Below, in pieces: positions 32,308 to 40,505 of a stretch of DNA of 64,000 nucleotides (positions within the stretch are counted from its first letter, which is position 1; every line of letters starts with the position of its first letter). The notes under the pieces are model-generated. The model worked only from the letters and a program-made list of their open reading frames with translations. It did no database searches and was not told the DNA's origin. This DNA is from Mycolicibacterium nivoides (GTDB taxonomy: Bacteria; Actinomycetota; Actinomycetes; Mycobacteriales; Mycobacteriaceae). Location: NCBI RefSeq assembly GCF_003855255.1, contig NZ_CP034072.1:2472430-2536429 (forward strand), read 5' to 3'. The position numbers were made by a program, and so were the translations under genes.

Positions 32308-33153
32308 ATGACTGGACGGGTGGAAGGCAAGGTCGCGTTCGTCACCGGCGCGGCCCGCGGCCAGGGACGTAGCCACGCGGTGCGGCTGGCGCAAGAGGGC
32401 GCCGACATCATCGCGATCGACATCTGTGGACCGATCCGGCCCGGCGTGGAGACCGCCATCCCGGCCTCCACCTCTGATGACCTGGCCGAGACCGCCAACC
32501 TCATCAAGGGACTCAACCGCCGCGTCGTCACCGCCGAGGTCGACGTGCGCGACGCCGACGCGATCAAGGCAGCCGTGGACAGCGGCGTCGAGCAGTTGGG
32601 CCGCCTCGACATCATCGTTGCCAACGCCGGCATCGGCAACGGCGGCGACGTGCTGCACGAGACCAGCCAGCTCGACTGGGACGAGATGATCGACATCAAC
32701 CTCTCGGGTGTCTGGAAGTCGGTCAAAGCCGGTGTGCCGCACCTGATCGAAGGCGGCCGCGGCGGCTCGATCATCCTGACCAGCTCGGTCGGTGGCCTCA
32801 AGGCCTACCCGCACTGCGGTAACTATGTCGCCGCCAAGCACGGCGTCGTCGGCCTCATGCGCGGCTTCGCCGTGGAGCTGGGTCAGCACAACATCCGTTG
32901 CAACACCGTGCATCCCACGCATGTGGCGACCCCGATGCTGCACAACGACGGAACGTTCAAGATGTTCCGGCCCGACCTGGAGAACCCGGGCCCCGACGAC
33001 ATGGCGCCGATCTGCCAGCTGTTCCACACCCTGCCCATCCCGTGGGTCGAGGCCGTGGACATCAGCAACGCGGTGCTGTTCCTGGCCTCCGACGAGGCGC
33101 GTTACATCACCGGCGTGACCCTGCCGGTCGACGCGGGAAGCTGCCTCAAGTAA
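32308..33153 (+). CDS. Mycofactocin-type SDR family oxidoreductase
   Basis: A 281-residue SDR with the signature of the mycofactocin-coupled subfamily: GRVEGKVAFVTGAARGQGRS at the N-terminus, IIAIDICGPI after the second strand, and long insertions compared with classical SDRs. Active-site Ser lies in ILTSSVGG and Tyr/Lys in NYVAAKHG; the end is YITGVTLPVDAGSCLK. Members hold NAD tightly and pass electrons to the redox peptide mycofactocin, so it would oxidise an alcohol of the pathway. No mycofactocin biosynthesis genes are in the window. Confidence 0.88.
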   Translation: MTGRVEGKVAFVTGAARGQGRSHAVRLAQEGADIIAIDICGPIRPGVETAIPASTSDDLAETANLIKGLNRRVVTAEVDVRDADAIKAAVDSGVEQLGRLDIIVANAGIGNGGDVLHETSQLDWDEMIDINLSGVWKSVKAGVPHLIEGGRGGSIILTSSVGGLKAYPHCGNYVAAKHGVVGLMRGFAVELGQHNIRCNTVHPTHVATPMLHNDGTFKMFRPDLENPGPDDMAPICQLFHTLPIPWVEAVDISNAVLFLASDEARYITGVTLPVDAGSCLK

Positions 33154-33164
33154 GTCCGGATCCC

Positions 33165-33977
33165 CTAGCCCGGACCGAGTGTGGCGGCGCCGGTCTGCGG
33201 GTGGCGGTACCAGCCACCCGCAGCCCGAGTGCCACCGTCGACGTGAATCGTCTGCCCGGTGACATAGCCCGACAGGCTCGAAGCCAGAAAAACTGCCGTA
33301 CCGGCGATTTCGTCGACATGTCCAGCCCGACCCAGCGGGATGGCGTCAGCGATACCCGAGGGCGGACCATCCGGTGACAGAGCCATGAGTCCCTCTGTGA
33401 TGGTGAGGTCGGGTGCGATCGCGTTGACGCGGATGTTGTGCGGGGCGAGCTCGAACGACGCGGTCTGCGTGTAGTTGATGACGCCGGCCTTCGCGGCCGC
33501 GTACGCGGCATACCCCGGGGCGGCGCGCACCCCCTCGATCGACGTGAGATTGATGATGCTGCCCGGTAATTCATCGGCGACCAATCGGCGCGCCACCCGC
33601 TGTGTACACAACAGCACGTGGCGCAGATTGCTCTTGTACAGCGCGTCCCAACCGTTCTCACTCGTCTCCAACAGCGCCGAGGCGAACACCCCACCGGCAT
33701 TGTTGACCAGGATGCGCACGGGACCCAACTCGCCGGCGGTCTGCGCCAACGCGGCATCGACCTGCTCGGCGTCACGCACATCGGTGACGATGCCAAGGGC
33801 ACCGATGGATTCGGCGGACTCCGCACAGCTGCCCGCGTCACGTTCCCAGATAGCCACCGAGGCACCGAAAGCCGCGAGGCCGGCAGCGATGCCCCGGCCG
33901 ATACCGGTGCCACCGCCGGTGACAACTGCCACCTGTCCGGTGAGCAGAATGTCAGAAGGATTGATGGCCATGATCAT
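33165..33977 (-). CDS. Short-chain dehydrogenase/reductase
   Basis: A 270-residue classical SDR: VVTGGGTGIGRGIAAGLA, VNNAGGVFAS, Ser in NLTSIEGVRA, YAAAKAGVINY, and YVTGQTIHVDGGTRAAGG near the end. The start is MIMAINPSD or the second Met; neither has a strong ribosome site. The C-terminus carries a tail of about 18 residues after the usual end. It stands alone on the minus strand, convergent with the mycofactocin-type SDR (11 nt apart) and divergent from the kinase remnant. The likely reaction is oxidation of a secondary alcohol or 3-hydroxyacyl-CoA. Confidence 0.87.
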   Translation of the reverse strand: MIMAINPSDILLTGQVAVVTGGGTGIGRGIAAGLAAFGASVAIWERDAGSCAESAESIGALGIVTDVRDAEQVDAALAQTAGELGPVRILVNNAGGVFASALLETSENGWDALYKSNLRHVLLCTQRVARRLVADELPGSIINLTSIEGVRAAPGYAAYAAAKAGVINYTQTASFELAPHNIRVNAIAPDLTITEGLMALSPDGPPSGIADAIPLGRAGHVDEIAGTAVFLASSLSGYVTGQTIHVDGGTRAAGGWYRHPQTGAATLGPG

Positions 33978-34010
33978 TCAGGCTAGTGGCGAGACGGGTG
34001 ATGAGGCTAG

Positions 34011-34739
34011 ATGCAGCGCTGGATGATCGGAGACGGAACCGGGCTTGAATTTCCCGCTGATCCGGACACGCTCCGTAGTGCCGGCCCAGCCTTCCTCACC
34101 ACAGCCCTGCACGCCTTCGGTGCGCTCCCCCAGAGCAATCGGATCACGGCCATCACCCGCTTCCAGGAATGCCCCGGGGACAGTACCGGACGCAAGACAC
34201 TGCTCGATGTCCGTTACGCGCGTCCGGCCGACGGGCTGCCCACTGAACTGTTCGTGAAGTTCTCCCGCGACTTCGACGACTCCCGGCGGGAGCGGGCCTG
34301 AACCGGACCGGACGTTGGGGGTGCGGGTTGATGGACTGGGGCCGCGTCAGCGGGATGAATGTCGCGATGGCCCTGTGGGGTTCGCTGTGCAGCGCCGAGA
34401 CAGAAGTATGGGAACAGCATCTCGACGGGCTGCCGGCCCACTTCGCCGCCGAGTTTCACGCCGCCGGCGGGCCCGTGCTCGACATTGCGCGTGCTATGCG
34501 TTCAGCTCATGCTCTACGCCGCCGTGATGGGAGTGACCTGGCTCCTCGGTGCGCCTGCCCACTTCACGGCTGCACTGCCCGATCGGCACATCGACCGCTT
34601 CGATCCGCGGATCGCCGACAACGAGCCGGTGCGGGCCCACCTGCGGATGCTCAGCAACGTCCTTCACCTCTGGGAAACCCAGGATTTCGGTGCGTTGCTC
34701 GACGAGTTCGAGAGCCGCTGGGGTTGGCCCGCGGCTCGC
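34011..34739 (+). pseudogene. APH-type phosphotransferase remnant, deleted and frameshifted
   Basis: Three pieces in successive frames resemble one mycobacterial phosphotransferase: 34011-34301 encodes the N-lobe (RITAITRFQECPGD, ELFVKFSRDFDDSRR) and stops; 34331-34490 encodes MDWGRVSGMNVAMALWGSL, the region after the catalytic loop; and 34490-34739 encodes LMLYAAVMGVTWLLGAP, RIADNEPVRAHLRML and LHLWETQDFGALLDEFE. The central part with the HGD catalytic loop is missing. No active kinase can result. It runs into the end of the convergent CoA-transferase gene. Confidence 0.75.
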
Positions 34740-37157
34740 TCAGCGAGCCGCTTTGCGGCGTCCGCCGACCCCGGGTTCGGTGCCGATCACCCCGTCTGTG
34801 GCCAGCGCGGTGATCTCGTCGTCGGATAGCCCCAGTTCGGCCAGCAGCTCGTGATTGTGCTCGCCGAGCAGCGGCGCCGCCTGCCGGTGCAGCGCCCGTG
34901 GCCCGTTGGCCAGCGAGACAGGCAGGGTGCTGTGCAGTGCGGGGTTGTTCACCGGATGCCCGACATGTTCGAAGAAGCGCCGGAACCGCAACTGCGGCAG
35001 CTCCAACTGCCGGTGCGGCTGCATCACCTTGGCCACCGGAACACCCAGCGGCCACAGGGTTTCGACGATCTCGTCACCGGTGCGCGGTAGGCACCAGGCG
35101 GCCAGCTCCTCGTCGATCAGGTCATGCTGAACCTTCCGCCCATCGGCGGATTCCAACGCCGGATCCATCGCCCATTCCGGCTGCCCGATCGCCACGCGCA
35201 GTGCGGCCCACTGGGCGTCGGTGCTCACCGCGATGGCCACCCAACTGTCTGCTCTGCCGAACTCGTCGGTCTCGGCACTCTGGTAGATGTTCTGCGGCGC
35301 CGCGGCAGGCCCGCGGTTGCCGTCGCGCTGCAGCAGCACGCCGTAGGCCGAGTACTCGATGACCTGTTCGGCGGCGACATTGAGCGCGGCATCGACCATC
35401 GCGGCTTCTACTAGCACTCCCTGTCCGGTGCGGCGCCGGTGCTCGAGGGCGAGCATCAGCCCCGACAGCGCGTGCACGCCGGCGTTGGGGTCACCGATCG
35501 AATACGGTTCGAACGGAGTGCGATCCGGATAGCCGGTGAGCCAGCTCAACCCGGAAGCGTCCTCGATGATGTACGCGAACGCCGGGTTGTCCCGCCACGG
35601 CCCGTCCAAGCCGAAGCCGGGCATGCGCACCATGATGATGTCCTCGCGCAACGCCCGCAGTGAGTCGAAGTCGAGCCCGATCTGCTCGATCACCCTCGGG
35701 GTGAAGTTCTCCACCACGACGTCGCAGGTCGCGATCAGCCGGCGCAACAGGTCCCGGCCCTGCTCGGTCTGGAAATCCAGGGTCAGGCTCTTCTTGTTCG
35801 TGTTGAGCGCACTGAAGATCGGCGAGCGCTCCCACCACTGCTCCACTGTCGCCGGGATCCCGGCGATCAACCGGGTGCCGTCCGGCCGCAGGGTCGACTC
35901 CAGATGGATCACCTCGGCGCCCAGCATGCCCAGCGGATGGGTGCACGACGGTCCGGCCCAGAACGTCGTCATGTCGAGCACGCGTAACCCGCTGAACGGC
36001 AGCCGATCCCCGCCGGGCATACCGACCGGTACATCGCGCGGGGTCAGTTCCCTGGCCCGGATCTCTTCGGTGTGCTCCCCGAGACGGGGAGCCGGCGCCG
36101 CCTCACGCAACACAGCACCCGACAGCCGGTACGGGGCGGCGGGCTGGGTGAACCCGCGCTGCGGATTGCGGATGAACGCCTGCCGTTGCACGAAATGGTC
36201 CATGGTGGTGACGTTCTCACCGTTGCCGACCGGCGAGTTGGGGATCCGGAACGCCGACGCCAAATCTCGTACGTCGTCCACATTCTGGTTGCGTACCCAT
36301 GCGTAGAGCTCCTCGGCGTGCAGGTTCGCCTGCTCGGTGATCGTGAGTTCCGAGGTCTCGTCGATCCACTCGTCGTGGCCCGACATCGCACACAGGTCCC
36401 ACCACTGCTGGGCGGTACCGCATCCGAGTGCGACCAAACCGTCTGCCGCCTCGGCGACCCCGGGAACCGTGGGCCTGCGCTCGCTGCGCCACGGGCGGCC
36501 CAGCATCTCGAAGTAGGTGACCGGGTAGTACGTCAAGCCCAGAACCTGAGCCTCCAGCGCCGACAGGTCCACCAACTCGCCGTGGCCGTCACGGACTGCC
36601 CGCGCCCGGAACGCCAGCGTCATCGCCGCCGCGTACGCACCGGCGAGCCACTCGCCGACCTGTCCACCGATGGACACCGGCGCCCGGTCCTGCACGCCGC
36701 GCCCGATACCGATCGCGCCACCTGACCACGCCTGCAGGGTGAACTCGGTGGCGGCCCGGCCGCTCCACGGCCCGTCCAACCCGAACGGGGTGATCGTGGT
36801 GACGATCAGATGCGGATGCCGGCGAAAGAGATCCTCGGGAGCGATCGACTGAGCGACAGGCGATTCCGGGGACCAGATCACGGCGTCGGCCGCTGCCACC
36901 AGCCGGTCCAGCAGTCGCGGGTCGTCGGGATGGACGACCACGCTGCGCTTGCCGCCGGCCAGGAAGGCGAACAGCGCGCCGTCCTCGTCCGGGCCGATGT
37001 GCGCACCCGACGCCGACCAGCGGCGCAACGGGTCACCTTCGGGGGCTTCGACCTTGATCACGTCGGCACCGCCATCGGCGAGAAGCTTCGTGGCGTACGC
37101 CCCGGCGATCCCGCTGGACAGGTCGATGACGGTGTAGCCGTCAAGTGGTGAGCTCAT
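34740..37157 (-). CDS. Double-domain CaiB/BaiF CoA-transferase
   Basis: An 805-residue fusion of two type III CoA-transferase domains (about 1-370 and 390-790). Each has the N-terminal VIDLSSGIAGAYATKLL / VLDMTTFWAGPSCTHPL segment and the GGxDVIKVE / GAEVIHLES strand. In domain 2 the catalytic Asp is in SIGDPNAGVHALSG; in domain 1 the matching position is Glu in VGEWLAGAYAA, so domain 1 may be weak or structural. It is the last gene of the minus-strand TetR/P450 operon, four bases after the crotonase. It probably transfers CoA onto the acid made by that operon. Confidence 0.9.
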   Translation of the reverse strand: MSSPLDGYTVIDLSSGIAGAYATKLLADGGADVIKVEAPEGDPLRRWSASGAHIGPDEDGALFAFLAGGKRSVVVHPDDPRLLDRLVAAADAVIWSPESPVAQSIAPEDLFRRHPHLIVTTITPFGLDGPWSGRAATEFTLQAWSGGAIGIGRGVQDRAPVSIGGQVGEWLAGAYAAAMTLAFRARAVRDGHGELVDLSALEAQVLGLTYYPVTYFEMLGRPWRSERRPTVPGVAEAADGLVALGCGTAQQWWDLCAMSGHDEWIDETSELTITEQANLHAEELYAWVRNQNVDDVRDLASAFRIPNSPVGNGENVTTMDHFVQRQAFIRNPQRGFTQPAAPYRLSGAVLREAAPAPRLGEHTEEIRARELTPRDVPVGMPGGDRLPFSGLRVLDMTTFWAGPSCTHPLGMLGAEVIHLESTLRPDGTRLIAGIPATVEQWWERSPIFSALNTNKKSLTLDFQTEQGRDLLRRLIATCDVVVENFTPRVIEQIGLDFDSLRALREDIIMVRMPGFGLDGPWRDNPAFAYIIEDASGLSWLTGYPDRTPFEPYSIGDPNAGVHALSGLMLALEHRRRTGQGVLVEAAMVDAALNVAAEQVIEYSAYGVLLQRDGNRGPAAAPQNIYQSAETDEFGRADSWVAIAVSTDAQWAALRVAIGQPEWAMDPALESADGRKVQHDLIDEELAAWCLPRTGDEIVETLWPLGVPVAKVMQPHRQLELPQLRFRRFFEHVGHPVNNPALHSTLPVSLANGPRALHRQAAPLLGEHNHELLAELGLSDDEITALATDGVIGTEPGVGGRRKAAR

Positions 37158-37161
37158 GTGT

Positions 37162-38121
37162 CTATTCGGGTTTCGCCCTGTTCTTCTTGGACAGCCGGAA
37201 ATCGGGTGGGAACTTGCTGTCGTTGTCGTTGACCGCGGCCGACAGCCCGGAATCGATCGACTCGAACATGTCCAGGTCGTCGTCGCTGTCGTTGGCCACC
37301 CCGTTGCCCATCGACTCGAAGAACGCGCTCAGCAGGCTGCCCATGTATTCGCCCTGCTGCTGTTTGAAGATCTCGAAGAACATCTTCTGCTGGAAGACGG
37401 TGTCCACCGGCCGGTTCCGGGTACAGGCCAGCGCGTACTTCTGCACTTCGTCTTCCAGCTGATCGCGGGCGACCACCTTGTTCAGGAAGTTGCAGTCGTA
37501 CATCTCCGCGGCGGTGAACGGCCGTCCGGTGAAGACCATCTCCTGGAACTTCCGCAGGCCCATCATCTGGACCCACGTCCACATCCGCGGTCCCCAGCCG
37601 TGATACCGGAACGACGGATGCCCGAACAGGGCGTCGTCAGACGAGATCACCAGATCGGCGTCCGCGCACTGGTAGAAATGCCAGCCGTAGCAATAGCCCT
37701 TGGCCTCGACGATGCTGATCTTCTTGAAGTCCTGCAACGCACGGTTGCCGGCCTGGGAGTTGGCGTACCACGAGCTGATCGTCGCGCCGTTGCGGAACGT
37801 GCCCTTGGGCGGGTAGGTCACCTCCCCGACCCCGTCATCTTCGAGCCGCAGTTCCGCCAGACGCGCCGCCGGATTGTCGTTGCCCTCCATGAACTCCGGC
37901 AGATCTGCCCCGCTGCCCAGGTTGTCCCCGACGCCGCGGATGATCACCACCTTCACGTCGTTGTCGGCGTTGGCCGCCCGCAGCACGTCGGCGTAGCGCA
38001 GCCGCGCCATCGAGGTCGGCGCGTTGAGGAACTCCGGCCGGTTGAACGTGATGGTGGCGATCTTGGTCTTGCGGTCCTTCTCGTAGAGGATGATCTCCTC
38101 CGGGGTGGGACGCTCAGGCAT
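37162..38121 (-). CDS. Crotonase (enoyl-CoA hydratase/isomerase) family protein
   Basis: A 319-residue crotonase with a long C-terminal tail rich in Asp and Ser (NDSDDDLDMFES). ATITFNRPEFLNAPT and NLGSGADLPEF form the CoA site. The usual GGGxE and second Glu segments read KGYCYGWHFYQCADADL and FGHPSFRYHGWGPRMWTW, so standard hydratase glutamates are absent and other polar residues (Tyr, His) fill the pocket. A C-C bond hydrolase or isomerase role is possible. ATG 38121 overlaps the upstream M24 gene stop by 8 nt. Confidence 0.85.
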   Translation of the reverse strand: MPERPTPEEIILYEKDRKTKIATITFNRPEFLNAPTSMARLRYADVLRAANADNDVKVVIIRGVGDNLGSGADLPEFMEGNDNPAARLAELRLEDDGVGEVTYPPKGTFRNGATISSWYANSQAGNRALQDFKKISIVEAKGYCYGWHFYQCADADLVISSDDALFGHPSFRYHGWGPRMWTWVQMMGLRKFQEMVFTGRPFTAAEMYDCNFLNKVVARDQLEDEVQKYALACTRNRPVDTVFQQKMFFEIFKQQQGEYMGSLLSAFFESMGNGVANDSDDDLDMFESIDSGLSAAVNDNDSKFPPDFRLSKKNRAKPE

Positions 38122-39247
38122 GTGCCGCCTCACTGTTCGATGGCGCCTGGGTCAGTACCTCGGGACCGTCGGCGCCTATGACGACGGCGTCGCGGGTGAA
38201 CACCGCGCCGATCCCCTGCTCCCAGACATAGCCGGTAACGGCCAGGACCATGCCTTCCTCAAGAATGTCGGCCTCGGCGGTCGCCCGCAGGTTCGTGGAC
38301 ACCACCGGTGGGTCGAATCCCAACCCGAGCCCGTGCGCCACCGGCATCGCCGGCAGCGGTTCGCCGGCCTGCTCGTACGCGTCCAGCAACGCGCTGGTGG
38401 GCTTGCCGGCGCGGCATGCGTCAACCAGCCTGTCCCACAGCTCATCCCGACGCCGATACAGCGATCGAACCGCCTCTGTCGGTTCGCCCACGAACACCGT
38501 GCGCGCCACCTCCGCGACGTAGCCCTCCGCGAGCACACCCGCCGACAGCGCCACCAGGTCGCCCTCGTTCACGCGGCCGTCGCCTTGGGCACGTCGCCAC
38601 GGATGCTCTTTCGAGGTGATCCACGCGGCGTCCTGGGTGGCTGGGGTGCTCACCCCGCCGGCAGCCTCGGCCTCCAATATCGCACCGGCCAGGCGCTTCT
38701 CGGTGGTTCCCGGAACCAGCTCGGCGACGCCCTTTGCCAGCCCCTCCTCGGCGACGGCCAGTGCCCGTCGCAGCGCCACGATCTCCTCGGGCGTCTTCAC
38801 TCGACGCGCGGCCCGCATCGCCTGCTCACCGTCGACCAGCTCGGCATTCGGAAAGGCCATCGGCAGCAGCTTGGCGAAGGTCGGTGTCAGGGCGTCGGTT
38901 CCGATGCGCCATGCTGAATCGGAACCCTTGATGTTCTGCAGTACACCGATCAGAGTCATCGGGTTCCACGCGAAGCCGTACAGATTCTCGTGGGGGATCT
39001 CCTCGGGGATGCCCTCGTCCCACGTGCTGTTCAGGTGGATCTCACCCGTGGCGCGGACGAACGTGCAGATCGGCCCGAAAGGGCGGGTACCCACCACCCA
39101 CAGCTGCGGGGCGCCGGAGATGTACCGAACATTGGCCTGCCTGCCCAGTACCAGCGCGTCGAGGTCATGGGCCTCCATCTGGGTGATGGCGCGCTCTCGA
39201 CGGCTGACGCGCAGTGCCCGGCCGTCGGCCTCGATTTCAATTCCCAC
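38114..39247 (-). CDS. M24 (Xaa-Pro peptidase-like) protein lacking metal ligands
   Basis: A 377-residue pita-bread-fold protein; GTG 39247 with GAGG six bases upstream is preferred over ATG 39259. The creatinase-like N-domain (LDALVLGRQANVRYISG) is followed by the M24 domain. The five metal ligands (D, D, H, E, E) are largely replaced: the VDAG segment reads ALSAG, the second Asp position reads VAEVART, His survives in VAHGLGLGFDPP, and both C-terminal Glu positions are lost (LAVTGYV, AVFTRDAV). It is probably not a metallopeptidase; a creatinase-like or partner role with the intact M24 gene upstream is possible. Confidence 0.85.
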   Translation of the reverse strand: MGIEIEADGRALRVSRRERAITQMEAHDLDALVLGRQANVRYISGAPQLWVVGTRPFGPICTFVRATGEIHLNSTWDEGIPEEIPHENLYGFAWNPMTLIGVLQNIKGSDSAWRIGTDALTPTFAKLLPMAFPNAELVDGEQAMRAARRVKTPEEIVALRRALAVAEEGLAKGVAELVPGTTEKRLAGAILEAEAAGGVSTPATQDAAWITSKEHPWRRAQGDGRVNEGDLVALSAGVLAEGYVAEVARTVFVGEPTEAVRSLYRRRDELWDRLVDACRAGKPTSALLDAYEQAGEPLPAMPVAHGLGLGFDPPVVSTNLRATAEADILEEGMVLAVTGYVWEQGIGAVFTRDAVVIGADGPEVLTQAPSNSEAAHA

Positions 39248-40505
39248 GGGACACCTCATAGGGGTCGTACGGATATGCGGTCAGCGGCATCCAGCCGCCT
39301 TCTGTGACCACCACGATCTCCTCGCCGCGATAGCCGCCGGTGCCGTCCTCCCAGACCACCGGCTCGAACACCAACAGCATGCCCTCCGGGAAGACGAAGT
39401 TGTCGTCCCACTCCTGGCCGAGATCCGTTCCGATCATCGGCATCTCAGCCGCGCTGGTACCGATGCCGTGCCCCAGGTAGAAGTGCGGCAACCACGGCTT
39501 CTGTCCGCCGGCGGCCGCAGTCGCCGCCCGGCCGAGGTCACCACAGGTGGCACCGGCCTTGGTCACCGACAGCACCGCTTCGACGATGCGGCTCCACTTG
39601 TCGAATTGCTTCTGTTGCGCCGGCGTCGGGTCCTGGCCGACGATCCAGGTACGCCCGTGGTCGGAGCAGTAGCCGTGATACGCGATGGACACGTCGGTCC
39701 ACAGCACATCGCCCCGCCGCAACTCGCGCTCGGTGGTGAGCAGGGGCAGGGCGAGATCGCCGGTGGTGGTCCAGGTGCCCTCCGCCTTCGACGCGGGCAT
39801 GGCCTGCCAGATCGAGTCGAACATGTTGGTCGTGGCGCCCAGTTCAAAAGTGCGGCGCACGAATTCGGCAGACAGGTCGATCTGCCGCACACCGGGCGCC
39901 AGCGACTTGTGGATCTCGGCGACGGCCTCTTCGGTGATCTGACAGGCCCGGCGGATAGAGGCGATCTGGTCGATCGTCTTGACGAGCTTCGCCGCACCGA
40001 CCACCGGCGCGGCATCCACCGGTGCGCTGGGGAACAGCGCGCTGCCGGCCAGCCGCATCGCCCCGGTCAACTCGTCGGTCGCGATCGTCGCGCCGGCGGG
40101 TACCAAACCGGCCAGGATCTTCGCGAATTCCGCTACCCCCTCGTCGAATTCGAGATAGACCGGTCCGTGGAGGTGGTCATCGGGCAGCCCTGCCTCCATG
40201 GCCGCACCCTCACGGAACGGCAGGAACAGGTGCGGGTGTTCATCGTCGGCCAGCACCACCGCGATCGGCCGCTCGACATGCGACAGCCCCGCGTCGGCCA
40301 GCGGCCAGGCGATACCGGTGGCGTACATGACGTTGCCGTTGCCGAGCAGCACAAGCGCGTCGACGCCCTGGTCGGCCATCGCGGCGTGCAGACGCGCACC
40401 GACCTCTCGCCGCATCCGGGCGAGGTCGGGCTCGTCGGGAATGTCGAGCGGGGTGAAGCCCGTTCGGGCGATCTGGGTGACGCCCGTTTGAGTGGCCGTA
40501 CTCAC
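39237..40505 (-). CDS. M24 family metallopeptidase-like hydrolase with intact metal site
   Basis: A 422-residue Xaa-Pro aminopeptidase/creatinase-type protein. All five metal ligands are visible: VLWTDVSIAYHGYCSDHGRT (two Asp), LGHGIGTSAAEMP (His), LLVFEPVVWED (Glu) and YRGEEIVVV (Glu). In a catabolic operon it is more likely to cleave a non-peptide amide or C-N bond, as creatinase does, than to act on peptides. GTG start overlaps the amidohydrolase stop by 4 nt; its own end overlaps the degenerate M24 gene by 11 nt, which suggests the two form a heteromer. Confidence 0.87.
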   Translation of the reverse strand: MSTATQTGVTQIARTGFTPLDIPDEPDLARMRREVGARLHAAMADQGVDALVLLGNGNVMYATGIAWPLADAGLSHVERPIAVVLADDEHPHLFLPFREGAAMEAGLPDDHLHGPVYLEFDEGVAEFAKILAGLVPAGATIATDELTGAMRLAGSALFPSAPVDAAPVVGAAKLVKTIDQIASIRRACQITEEAVAEIHKSLAPGVRQIDLSAEFVRRTFELGATTNMFDSIWQAMPASKAEGTWTTTGDLALPLLTTERELRRGDVLWTDVSIAYHGYCSDHGRTWIVGQDPTPAQQKQFDKWSRIVEAVLSVTKAGATCGDLGRAATAAAGGQKPWLPHFYLGHGIGTSAAEMPMIGTDLGQEWDDNFVFPEGMLLVFEPVVWEDGTGGYRGEEIVVVTEGGWMPLTAYPYDPYEVSRGN

